6,467 bases of DNA from JAFLCA01 sp041907145 (GTDB taxonomy: Bacteria; Bdellovibrionota_C; UBA2361; JAFLCA01). The notes below the pieces were generated by a model. It made no database searches, was not told the origin of the DNA, and worked only from the letters and a program-made list of their open reading frames with translations. The position numbers and the translations under genes are program-made. Shown here piece by piece: positions 1 to 5,622 of this stretch; the stretch's first letter is position 1, and every line of letters begins with the position of its first letter. The stretch spans positions 1-6,467 of the forward strand of contig JAYRHW010000118.1 in assembly GCA_041907145.1 (NCBI GenBank), given 5' to 3'.

Positions 1-111
1 GTTCTGCAGCTTCGCTATGATAAGGCCAAGCAAGCGCTTCAAACGCTCTCAAATATCCTGTTCGGCAAAAATGAAACCGAGAGACAAGTAATCGAAAAGA
101 TCGGGCGCTAA
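1..111 (+). CDS. C-terminal end of an unidentified protein, possibly TPR-like (5' truncated by window)
   Basis: Frame 1 is open from the window edge to a TAA at 109-111 and gives 36 residues, beginning VLQLRYDKAKQALQTLSN and ending in IEKIGR. The sequence is charged and amphipathic, with small and large hydrophobic residues spaced as in helical repeats. The YDKAKQAL stretch resembles a tetratricopeptide helix, but one helix cannot prove that family. It is a plausible coding tail because its composition is protein-like and it ends just before a strong inverted repeat facing a convergent gene. Function unknown; only the C-terminus is visible. Confidence 0.6.
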   Translation, partial: VLQLRYDKAKQALQTLSNILFGKNETERQVIEKIGR

Positions 112-115
112 TGCG

Positions 116-191
116 ACCTGTGACTGTCGGCCCGGCCAGAGCGCTGACCGCAACTCAAAAAGCTCACCGACAGAGGAGGACCGTCACAGGT
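116..191. terminator. Imperfect long inverted repeat between convergent genes, possible bidirectional terminator
   Basis: ACCTGTGAC (116-124) pairs perfectly with GTCACAGGT (183-191). The next bases TGTCGG (125-130) pair with CCGACA (167-172), which leaves GAGGAGGACC (173-182) bulged on the 3' arm and a loop of about 36 nt. The structure begins a few bases after the + strand stop (109-111) and abuts the - strand stop (192-194), as expected of a shared transcription end. Neither side has a strong T-run, so a canonical intrinsic terminator is not proven. It could instead be a small repeat element. Confidence 0.45.
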
Positions 192-1547
192 TTATAGGTA
201 CCCGAGGGTCTTTAACTGCTCGAGATGTTCCTGTGCAGCCGGATCCTCGGTGCCTGTTGAGCGTCGGTGAAATCCCTGCATAAGTTTCTTCAACGTTTCC
301 CGACGCGACTTGATCTGATCAGGCACAGTAGCCGCAATATTTTGCTGTTCATTCGGATCGCCCACGAGGTCATAGAATAATGGCGAGTCCGACTGAAGAT
401 CCAAAATAAAATGATCAGAGAGCGGATTAATGAGGGAACGCAGCAGCGCGTCATGATCGAGTTCAGCGAACATCAACTGCGGCGGCATCTCTCGGCCACC
501 GTTCAATAATGAAACGAGCGAACGTCCCTGATTCTGATTCGCGACTGGAAAGCCCAGTGCTTCGAGTAAAGTCGGGAATACGTCGACCAGGCTCACCGGC
601 TCAGAGACTCGCCGAGGCGCAAATTGCGGGCCGTAGATGATAAGCGGCACCATCAGAAGCTCCTTGTGCAGGGATTCTCCGTGCCCAATTCGGCCGTGTT
701 CGTAAAACGAATCTCCGTGATCGGAAACGATGACAACGATGGTATCATCAAGGGCCCCATCATTTTCTATAGTGGCGAAAAAGTCCTTGAGCAGCTCGTC
801 CAAAAAGCGAACGCTGCCGTCATAGCGATCGGATAAATAGAGCGCCTTGTTGGCATTGAAGTTTGGCATGCCGTTGTATTTTCTACCGCAGTGATGCGGA
901 TCCACTTTTTCCGCTCCCGCTGACTGAAACATTCCGAAGTAAGGCTCGGGCGGACTGTATGGGCAATGCACCGTATAGGTGTGTAAGAACATGAAGTAGG
1001 GATTTGGGTCGTCCTTGACGGAAAGCAATTTCTCCCGCGCCATCTTTAGCACCCGACCGAATCCCTGTGATTCCTGGTCCCGCTCGGTGCTGTTCACGTA
1101 ATACGACTCGAACCCGCGAGGAAATCCGAAGCGCTTTCCAAGATATCCACCGGCAACGTAACCGAAGGTTCGGAATCCCTGCTTCTGTAAGATTTCGGCA
1201 AGCAGCTGGGTATCGTCACCAATCCGTTCGCCCTTGCCGTAACTGACACCATGAGCACTGGGATACATTCCAGTCAGCAGCGTAACGTGGGAGGGCAGTG
1301 TCCATGGCGCCGCAGTCACAGCATGCTCGAACAAGACAGATCGCTTAGCCAGTGAATCAAGAAAGGGCGAAGTCGCTCGTGGATAACCGTAGGCGCCCAG
1401 TCGATCAGCTCGGAGCGTATCCAATGAGATTAAAAGCAGATTCGGATGCGAGCGCCTGGGCGTGCCGGACTTATGAAGGTAGAATGCTCCGGCACCAATC
1501 CCAAGCCCCACGAGAGCTACTGCTAGAAGTTTCCACACGTATCTCAT
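192..1547 (-). CDS. Membrane-anchored sulfatase/alkaline phosphatase superfamily protein with Thr at the nucleophile position
   Basis: Predicted hydrolase or transferase of the sulfatase (PF00884-type) fold, acting outside the cytoplasmic membrane. From the chosen ATG (451 aa) the N-terminus is MRYVWK followed by a hydrophobic segment at about 7-24, a signal anchor or uncleaved signal. Family motifs follow in order: ISLDTLRADRLGAYG (metal-binding Asp43 region), APWTLPSH..LLTG at about 80-93 with Thr83 in the place of the catalytic Cys/Ser and His87 in place of the usual Arg, SDHGD at about 275-279 (metal Asp-His), then GHGES and a C-terminal region with a FYDL..DPNEQQN motif typical of the family. 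Thr is the nucleophile in related phosphoethanolamine and phosphoglycerol transferases, so a classical formylglycine sulfatase is unlikely. The frame stays open to an ATG at 1610, but that would add 21 polar residues before the membrane segment. Neither start has a good ribosome binding site. It is transcribed divergently from cysD. The substrate cannot be told. Confidence 0.9.
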   Translation of the reverse strand: MRYVWKLLAVALVGLGIGAGAFYLHKSGTPRRSHPNLLLISLDTLRADRLGAYGYPRATSPFLDSLAKRSVLFEHAVTAAPWTLPSHVTLLTGMYPSAHGVSYGKGERIGDDTQLLAEILQKQGFRTFGYVAGGYLGKRFGFPRGFESYYVNSTERDQESQGFGRVLKMAREKLLSVKDDPNPYFMFLHTYTVHCPYSPPEPYFGMFQSAGAEKVDPHHCGRKYNGMPNFNANKALYLSDRYDGSVRFLDELLKDFFATIENDGALDDTIVVIVSDHGDSFYEHGRIGHGESLHKELLMVPLIIYGPQFAPRRVSEPVSLVDVFPTLLEALGFPVANQNQGRSLVSLLNGGREMPPQLMFAELDHDALLRSLINPLSDHFILDLQSDSPLFYDLVGDPNEQQNIAATVPDQIKSRRETLKKLMQGFHRRSTGTEDPAAQEHLEQLKTLGYL

Positions 1548-1553
1548 GGCGTA

Positions 1554-1583
1554 ACAATAGAGGCCCCCTTGGGAACCGGTCAA
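1554..1583 (-). promoter_or_regulatory. Candidate promoter of the sulfatase-superfamily gene, possibly leaderless
   Basis: Read on the - strand, TTGACC (1583-1578, 5 of 6 to the -35 consensus) is followed after 18 bases by TATTGT (1559-1554, 4 of 6 to the -10 consensus). The expected transcription start would fall at or next to the ATG at 1547, which would explain the missing Shine-Dalgarno sequence. A second -10-like TATATT lies upstream at 1628-1623 but has no recognisable -35. Prediction only. Confidence 0.3.
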
Positions 1584-1638
1584 GGCATAGACCATAAGCT
1601 TTTCAAGCATTTGAGCTGAGAAAATATAGCAGCGCTGT

Positions 1639-1667
1639 TTGACAGCTCGGCAAATAACTCAGATAGT
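1639..1667 (+). promoter_or_regulatory. Candidate sigma70-type promoter of the cysD-cysNC operon
   Basis: A perfect -35 hexamer TTGACA (1639-1644) is followed after 17 bases by GATAGT (1662-1667), which matches TATAAT at 4 of 6 positions. Transcription would start near 1674, about a dozen bases before the ATG at 1687. AGGG (1679-1682) just before the ATG is a modest ribosome binding site. No binding-site palindrome for a known sulfur regulator is evident. Confidence 0.5.
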
Positions 1668-1686
1668 TGTCCGCTACCAGGGTGAC

Positions 1687-2577
1687 ATGCATTATCTCGA
1701 CGAATTAGAAGCCGAAAGCATTTATATATTGCGCGAGGTTGCTGCTCAGTTCGAGCGGCCGGTGCTGTTGTACTCCGTCGGTAAGGACTCTTCCGTCCTC
1801 CTCCATTTAATCCGCAAGGCGTTTTATCCGGGAAAGATCCCCTTCCCCGCTCTGCATGTCGACACCGGCTTTAAATTTCCGGAGATGTACGAGTTTCGTG
1901 ACCGTATGGCCAAGGATCTCGGGCTAAACCTCATCGTCTATCGAAATGAGGAGGCAATAGCAGCAAAGACCAATCCTTTCGATTTAGGAACTTCACGCTG
2001 CTGCGGCCTGTTGAAGACCAAAGCGCTGCTCGACGCATTGAAGCAGGGCGAATTTGATGCAGCTATCGGCGGGGCGCGGCGCGAGGAGGAGAAATCGCGC
2101 GCCAAAGAGCGCATTTTTTCATTCCGCGATGCTTTTGGACAATGGGATCCCAAAAATCAGCGGCCGGAGCTCTGGGGACTTTATAACGGAAAAGTCCGCG
2201 CTGGAGAGACAATCCGAGTCTTTCCTCTCTCAAATTGGACGGAGACTGATATCTGGCGCTATATCAAGCGCGAGGATATTCCCATCGTACCGCTGTATTA
2301 CGCCGATGTAAGAGAAGTCGTGGTGCGCGGCAGTCAACTTATCCCGGTGACTAAGCTCAGTCCGCTGCGCGCCGGTGAAAAAATCGAGAAGATTACGTGC
2401 CGCTTCAGAACGCTCGGCTGTGGTCCCTGCACGGGCGCTGTGCGATCAACGGTCACGACCATTGACGGAATTATCGAGGAAATGGAGAACACGAGAACCT
2501 CCGAACGCTCCACCCGTATCATCGACCACGACATGGAAGGATCGATGGAACTCAAAAAACGCGAGGGTTACTTTTAG
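1687..2577 (+). CDS. cysD: Sulfate adenylyltransferase subunit 2 (ATP sulfurylase small subunit)
   Basis: CysD adenylates sulfate with ATP to give APS and pyrophosphate, in a cytoplasmic complex with the GTPase CysN. The 296-residue product matches the family's usual length of about 300. Diagnostic blocks, numbered from the ATG at 1687: DELEAESIYILRE at 5-17; the PP-loop SVGKDSS at 30-36; CCGLLKTKAL from 105; GGARREEEKSRAKER at 128-142; PLSNWTETDIW at 180-190; RTLGCGPCTGA at 241-251; and a C-terminal KKREGYF. The ATG at 1687 is preferred because family members start right at this YLDELE-type motif and AGGG lies 4 bases upstream. An in-frame TTG at 1639 falls inside the likely -35 box. It is first in a two-gene operon, ending 2 bases before the next start, so translational coupling to cysNC is likely. 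No key motif is missing. Confidence 0.96.
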   Translation: MHYLDELEAESIYILREVAAQFERPVLLYSVGKDSSVLLHLIRKAFYPGKIPFPALHVDTGFKFPEMYEFRDRMAKDLGLNLIVYRNEEAIAAKTNPFDLGTSRCCGLLKTKALLDALKQGEFDAAIGGARREEEKSRAKERIFSFRDAFGQWDPKNQRPELWGLYNGKVRAGETIRVFPLSNWTETDIWRYIKREDIPIVPLYYADVREVVVRGSQLIPVTKLSPLRAGEKIEKITCRFRTLGCGPCTGAVRSTVTTIDGIIEEMENTRTSERSTRIIDHDMEGSMELKKREGYF

Positions 2578-2579
2578 CC

Positions 2580-4475
2580 GTGAATGCCACCGTTGAACAG
2601 GATTCCCGCACAATACTCCGGCTCTCGACAGCCGGCAGCGTCGATGACGGCAAATCTACCTTCATCGGTCGCCTGCTCTACGATCTTAATGCCGTACATG
2701 AGGACACGCTCTCTAACTTGGAGAAGACCTCACGGCGGCTCGGAGTCGTTGAGGATATCTCGCTGGCGCTCGTAACCGATGGGCTTAAAGCCGAGCAGGA
2801 GCAGGGCATCACGATTGATGTCGCTTATCGTTACTTCACTTCCAAACGCCGGAGATTCATTCTGGCAGATTCGCCGGGGCACGAGCAGTACACGCGTAAT
2901 ATGGCGACCGCTGCCTCCACCGCAGATGTAACCATAGTGCTGGTGGACGCCACCAAAGGGATCCTGCCTCAAACAAGGCGCCACGCCTTTATCGCTGCCC
3001 TGATGGGAGTTCCCCGCCTGTTGGTGGCCGTGAACAAGATGGACTTGGTTGGGTTCTCGGAGGAGCGTTTCGATAGTATTTGCGCCGAGTTTTCGGAGTT
3101 TGCCTCCAAGCTCGGCGTGCGGGAACTGCGATTCGCTCCGATAAGCGCCTTACGCGGTGATAACGTCGCGCGCCGCAGCCAAGATATGCCCTGGTACAAC
3201 GGCGAAACCATTCTGGACTACCTGGAGCACCTGTATATCGGAGGCGACAGGAATATGATCGATTTCCGCTTTCCAGTGCAGATGGTCATTCGCGGCGATG
3301 GGGTATTTCGCGGCTATGCTGGCCGCCTAGCCTCAGGATCCATCCAACAAGGCGAGGAAATTTTGGTATTACCCTCGCTCAAGCGATCGCGTGTTAAGTC
3401 TATTCTAACCTTCGATGCCGGCGAGCAGGGCCTCAAAAAGGCCGTTGCGCCGCAGTCCGTGGTGATTTCTCTAACCGATGAAATCGACATTTCCCGCGGC
3501 GATATCCTCGTGCGACCGCAAAACTCCCCTGCCCTTCGCACGCACTTCGAGGCGATGGTGGTCTGGATGACGGAATCTCCACTGGACCCCAAGCGCCAGT
3601 ACTTAATTCGGCACGCAACCGGCGAGGCCAAGGTCTTTGTCGATCGTCTCGCATACAAGATGGATATCCAGACTCTCGGGCGCACTCCAGGGACGACAGT
3701 TGGGCTTAATGAGATCGGCAGAATCTCGTTTACCGCGAGCAAGCCGCTGCCGCTCGATACCTACGAGCATAACCGGGCAACCGGAAACTTCATTTTGATC
3801 GATGCACTGAGCTTTGCCACGGTAGCAGCGGGAATGATTATCGAGCGTATGCCGGAGGAAATGCGCTCGAAGGTCGAACCAAGCACGCATTTGCACAGGG
3901 AAGATGGATTGGTCACCGAAGACGAGCGGAGCTCGCGCATGGGCTGCAAGCCCATGACTGCCTGGTTCTTTGGACTTTCAGGTGCGGGAAAATCTTCAAT
4001 TGCGAGAGGTTTGGAACGAGCTCTCTTCGATCAAAACATTCCCGTCTATCGCCTGGATGGGGATAACTTGCGCGGCGGACTCAATAAGGGTCTGGGATTT
4101 TCTGCCGAGGATCGCAGCGAGAATTTAAGGCGTGCAGCCGAGGTTGCCAAACTCATGAATGACGCCGGCATTGTGGTGTTAGCTTCCTTCATCACTCCAC
4201 GCGAAGCCGATCGAGAGATGATTGCGAATATTCTGGGGCCAGAAAAGCTATTTAAGGTATTCGTGAGCACTCCCTTGGAGGTTTGCGAGGCCCGAGATCC
4301 GCACGGGCTCTACAGAAAATCTCGCGCCGGACAGGTTAGGGAATTTACCGGCGTATCCTCGCCTTTTGAGGAACCCACTAGCCCCGATCTCAAGCTGGAT
4401 ACCTCCACCATGGACCTTAAGACTGCGGTTGCCGCGGCTCAGAACGCGCTCATGCCTAAATTAAGACCCGCCTAG
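2580..4475 (+). CDS. cysNC: Bifunctional sulfate adenylyltransferase subunit 1 / adenylylsulfate kinase (CysN-CysC fusion)
   Basis: A 631-residue fusion of the GTPase that drives ATP sulfurylase with APS kinase, which phosphorylates APS to PAPS. CysN part (about 1-455): G1 loop AGSVDDGKST at 18-27, GITID at 76-80, DSPGHEQYTRN from 97, NKMD at 152-155, ISA at 188-190, then EF-Tu-like beta-barrel domains with EMRSKVEPSTHL near 426-438. CysC part (about 456-631): Walker A GLSGAGKSS at 465-473, LDGDNLR at 492-498, LGFSAEDRSEN at 505-515, a FITP motif at 537-540, RDPHGLYRKSRAG at 572-584 and EFTGVSSPFEEP at 588-599. The start is GTG, 2 bases after the cysD stop. GAGGG at 2563-2567 is a distant Shine-Dalgarno, so expression may rely on coupling. 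Such fusions occur in many bacteria, including rhizobial NodQ, where PAPS is used for sulfation. The FITP threonine replaces a usually conserved serine. Confidence 0.96.
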   Translation: MNATVEQDSRTILRLSTAGSVDDGKSTFIGRLLYDLNAVHEDTLSNLEKTSRRLGVVEDISLALVTDGLKAEQEQGITIDVAYRYFTSKRRRFILADSPGHEQYTRNMATAASTADVTIVLVDATKGILPQTRRHAFIAALMGVPRLLVAVNKMDLVGFSEERFDSICAEFSEFASKLGVRELRFAPISALRGDNVARRSQDMPWYNGETILDYLEHLYIGGDRNMIDFRFPVQMVIRGDGVFRGYAGRLASGSIQQGEEILVLPSLKRSRVKSILTFDAGEQGLKKAVAPQSVVISLTDEIDISRGDILVRPQNSPALRTHFEAMVVWMTESPLDPKRQYLIRHATGEAKVFVDRLAYKMDIQTLGRTPGTTVGLNEIGRISFTASKPLPLDTYEHNRATGNFILIDALSFATVAAGMIIERMPEEMRSKVEPSTHLHREDGLVTEDERSSRMGCKPMTAWFFGLSGAGKSSIARGLERALFDQNIPVYRLDGDNLRGGLNKGLGFSAEDRSENLRRAAEVAKLMNDAGIVVLASFITPREADREMIANILGPEKLFKVFVSTPLEVCEARDPHGLYRKSRAGQVREFTGVSSPFEEPTSPDLKLDTSTMDLKTAVAAAQNALMPKLRPA

Positions 4476-4511
4476 AGATACGTAGCTAGCACTTTATTAA
4501 CAAGCAGAAGC

Positions 4512-4520
4512 TGCTATACT
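4512..4520 (+). promoter_or_regulatory. Candidate extended -10 promoter after cysNC
   Basis: TGCTATACT carries the TGn extension and a 5-of-6 match to TATAAT. The -35 region is poor (TTTATT at 4493-4498 with 16-base spacing), as is tolerated in extended -10 promoters. A transcript would start near 4527 and carry about 290 nt of leader before the ATG at 4819. A small hairpin (AGCAG 4503-4507 / CTGCT 4511-4515) overlaps it. Prediction only. Confidence 0.35.
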
Positions 4521-4549
4521 CGTGCTCCCCTCCGAATAGCGCTACCTTT

Positions 4550-4586
4550 GCAGACGTTTTCTTTAGGCAATATTCGTTGCCTCTGC
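4550..4586. repeat. Inverted repeat (hairpin A) in the 4476-4818 intergenic region
   Basis: AGGCAA (4565-4570) and TTGCCT (4577-4582) form a 6-bp stem around the loop TATTCG. GCAG (4550-4553) and CTGC (4583-4586) can pair outside it, with an 11-base bulge on the 5' side. It is the first of four hairpins between cysNC and the next gene. Role unknown. Confidence 0.45.
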
Positions 4587-4630
4587 GTTGGTGTTCGTCC
4601 TCAAGACAATTTGGCCTGAGTAGAAGCAAT

Positions 4631-4687
4631 CCTGCCTTGCAAGGCTCGAGCTGCGGCGTAATCGCGCCTTGAGCCTTGTCAGGCAGG
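4631..4687. repeat. Strong two-part inverted repeat (hairpin B), possible terminator or RNA domain
   Basis: CCTGCC (4631-4636) pairs with GGCAGG (4682-4687), and CAAGGCTC (4640-4647) pairs perfectly with GAGCCTTG (4671-4678), separated by a short TTG/TCA internal loop. AAGGC (4641-4645) and GCCTT (4666-4670) offer an alternative inner pairing, so two exclusive folds are possible. Only TTT follows the outer stem, which is weak for an intrinsic terminator. It may end the cysD-cysNC transcript or be a domain of a structured leader. Confidence 0.5.
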
Positions 4688-4725
4688 TTTACGATACGAA
4701 AAGCAAAGGTTTTGTGACCGCTGCT

Positions 4726-4760
4726 CGTAGCATTGTTTCACGCGCGAGCGTGGTGCTACG
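4726..4760. repeat. Inverted repeat with GNRA-type loop (hairpin C)
   Basis: CGTAGCA (4726-4732) pairs with TGCTACG (4754-4760). Inside, CACGC (4739-4743) pairs with GCGTG (4748-4752) around the four-base loop GCGA, which fits the GNRA tetraloop pattern of stable structured RNAs. The asymmetric internal loop is TTGTTT against G. The tetraloop favours a folded RNA on the + strand over a DNA operator. Confidence 0.5.
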
Positions 4761-4780
4761 GCCCTGCATCCCTGCAAGGT

Positions 4781-4797
4781 CTGGGAAGTCATCCCAG
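4781..4797. repeat. Inverted repeat (hairpin D) just upstream of a strong ribosome binding site
   Basis: CTGGGA (4781-4786) and TCCCAG (4792-4797) form a perfect 6-bp stem with the loop AGTCA. It ends about 9 bases before the AAAGGAGG Shine-Dalgarno of the gene at 4819, where folding could affect translation. No alternative pairing with the Shine-Dalgarno itself was obvious by eye. Confidence 0.45.
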
Positions 4798-4818
4798 AAG
4801 TGACAAAAGGAGGCGCCC

Positions 4819-5322
4819 ATGACGCGTCGGATTTTGTTGTTGGTCTGTGGTTTGGTTGTTGGTACCGCGGGCAGCTTCGGCTGCGACAACGGCGGAGCGC
4901 TTCTTGCGCTCCCCTGGGCCGGAGTCTTGTGGACGGTAAATCCGCCACCCGATCAACCGGCCCCGAACAACCCTAACGGTGGTTCGGGGCAAGTCAAGGA
5001 ATTGTCGGTCCCCGCTGGCACTGCTGTGCGCATCTGGGAAGAAACTGACGGTTCCTCCTCGCTGTCAATTTGCCGCTGGGACTCCCAACAGCATGCATTT
5101 GATTGCGATCCTTCGCTCGCCGACATCCTCGCCCAAGCCGGCCTTATGATCGAGGAACTTCGATTTGAGGTCGATGGAATCGGGACGATCGACTGCGGCT
5201 CTGGGCTCGATGCAGTCAACGCTGGAACACTGCCAAATTCGGTCTGCGCTAGTGCCACGGCGCTGCTTACGGACGGAGAGGGGCGTCTGTTTCTGATGTC
5301 CTGGCCTCGTAACTGTCGATAA
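4819..5322 (+). CDS. Cys-rich exported protein or putative lipoprotein of unknown function
   Basis: 167 residues, no family recognised. The start is well supported: AAAGGAGG lies 5 bases before the ATG. The N-terminus MTRRILLLVCGLVVGTAGSFGC is a signal sequence: two Arg, a hydrophobic core at 5-19, then Cys22. SFGC is a poor but possible lipobox, so the mature protein may be lipid-anchored at Cys22 or cleaved by signal peptidase I. A Pro/Asn/Gly-rich linker (about 41-58) leads to a globular part of about 110 residues with cysteines at 85, 96, 126, 143 and 166. With Cys22 that makes six, or five if Cys22 is lipidated. These suggest disulfides in an oxidising compartment. It stands alone, downstream of a long structured intergenic region and upstream of three tandem hairpins, with convergent pilin genes beyond. 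It could be a small surface or periplasmic protein; no enzymatic motif is seen. Confidence 0.8.
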   Translation: MTRRILLLVCGLVVGTAGSFGCDNGGALLALPWAGVLWTVNPPPDQPAPNNPNGGSGQVKELSVPAGTAVRIWEETDGSSSLSICRWDSQQHAFDCDPSLADILAQAGLMIEELRFEVDGIGTIDCGSGLDAVNAGTLPNSVCASATALLTDGEGRLFLMSWPRNCR

Positions 5323-5351
5323 CGCAGTTGACGCGGATTGGGTGGGGTCAC

Positions 5352-5395
5352 GGGGGCGCGGATGCCGTACTGATCCGCGCTCCCGGCGTTTTCTT
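5352..5395 (+). terminator. Intrinsic terminator of the Cys-rich protein gene (tandem hairpin 1)
   Basis: GGGGGCGCGGAT (5352-5363) and ATCCGCGCTCCC (5373-5384) form a 12-bp stem with one G-T pair and a 9-base loop. The tail GGCGTTTTCTT has a T-run on the + strand about 30 bases after the stop codon. This is the best terminator-like of the three hairpins. Confidence 0.6.
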
Positions 5396-5431
5396 GACGC
5401 TGAAGTGAAAGTGACGATTGGCTGGGGGGAT

Positions 5432-5476
5432 GGAGCACCGGCGTACTTCACGCTCGTGCTCCCGATATCTTCTTTT
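5432..5476 (+). terminator. Tandem hairpin 2, probable terminator-like element
   Basis: GGAGCAC (5432-5438) pairs with GTGCTCC (5456-5462). Inside, GCGT (5441-5444) pairs with ACGC (5450-5453) around the loop ACTTC. The tail CGATATCTTCTTTT is pyrimidine-rich. The stem differs in sequence from hairpins 1 and 3 but keeps its pairing. Confidence 0.5.
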
Positions 5477-5519
5477 CATCTTCAGTGATGAGGAACGCAG
5501 TTAGGGGAGCCAGGGGAGA

Positions 5520-5561
5520 GGGGGCGCAGGTGCAGTTTTGACCTGCGTCCCCGATATTTCC
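5520..5561 (+). terminator. Tandem hairpin 3, probable terminator-like element
   Basis: GGGGGCGCAGGT (5520-5531) and ACCTGCGTCCCC (5541-5552) form a 12-bp stem with one G-T pair and the loop GCAGTTTTG. The tail CGATATTTCC is only a weak T-run. It lies about 70 bases from the stop of the convergent pilin gene, so it would block + strand read-through into antisense transcription of the pilins. Confidence 0.5.
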
Positions 5562-5586
5562 CGTTCTCGGCTCAGACGATTTCTAA

Positions 5587-5608
5587 AGGTTTAGCTGTAT
5601 CGAAACCT
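5587..5608 (-). terminator. Weak inverted repeat after the second pilin gene
   Basis: AGGTTT (5587-5592) and AAACCT (5603-5608) can form a 6-bp stem with a 10-base loop, 14 bases beyond the - strand stop codon at 5623-5625. On the - strand the stem ends in CCTTT, a poor T-run. It is the only candidate transcription end seen on that strand between the pilin stop and the tandem hairpins. Confidence 0.25.
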
Positions 5609-5622
5609 GTCCTGACAAGTTC

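Larger units (their letters stand above)
5321..5562. repeat. Three diverged tandem copies of a hairpin-bearing unit
   Basis: Units start near 5321, 5411 and 5494. The first and third both open with AACGCAGTT (5321-5329, 5494-5502). The first and second share a TGACG..GATTGG.TGGGG-like lead-in. Each then has a G-run, a stem-loop and a tail of CCCG followed by a pyrimidine-rich stretch. The 42-base cores at 5352-5393 and 5520-5561 align without gaps at about 30 of 42 positions by eye, and several differences keep the stem paired. The array spans the gap between a + strand gene (stop 5322) and a - strand gene (stop 5623). Stacked terminators are the simplest reading. Confidence 0.6.

Noticed and set aside
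1639..1686. TTG start for cysD at 1639, adding 16 residues
   Set aside because: The extra residues are not family-like, the ATG at 1687 sits exactly where CysD proteins begin and has AGGG upstream, and the TTG is part of a perfect TTGACA -35 hexamer.
3314..3742. 142-codon antisense frame inside cysNC
   Set aside because: It lies wholly inside a strongly supported coding region, has no plausible signals and its Arg/Ser-rich composition is typical of a shadow of GC-rich coding DNA.
4631..4687. Integron attC-like recombination site
   Set aside because: The stems are long enough but the conserved attC core sites (RYYYAAC and GTTRRRY) are not present at the ends.
4550..4760. Possible 6S RNA (TGGTGTTCGTCC near 4589 recalled the 6S 5' motif)
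   Set aside because: No complementary 3' strand able to close the long 6S rod was found, and the hairpins present are local and do not form the expected central bubble.
4681..4818. Possible cyclic-di-GMP (GEMM-type) riboswitch because of GCAAAGG at 4703 and structured stems
   Set aside because: The conserved GEMM bases around the two stems and the GAAA tetraloop-receptor pattern are missing or out of order.
5405..5488. Small + strand frame of 27 codons from GTG in tandem unit 2, with vaguely similar translations (GWG..GA) in units 1 and 3
   Set aside because: There is no ribosome binding site, the similar readings in the other units fall in different contexts with early stops, and the hairpin repeat structure explains the similarity.
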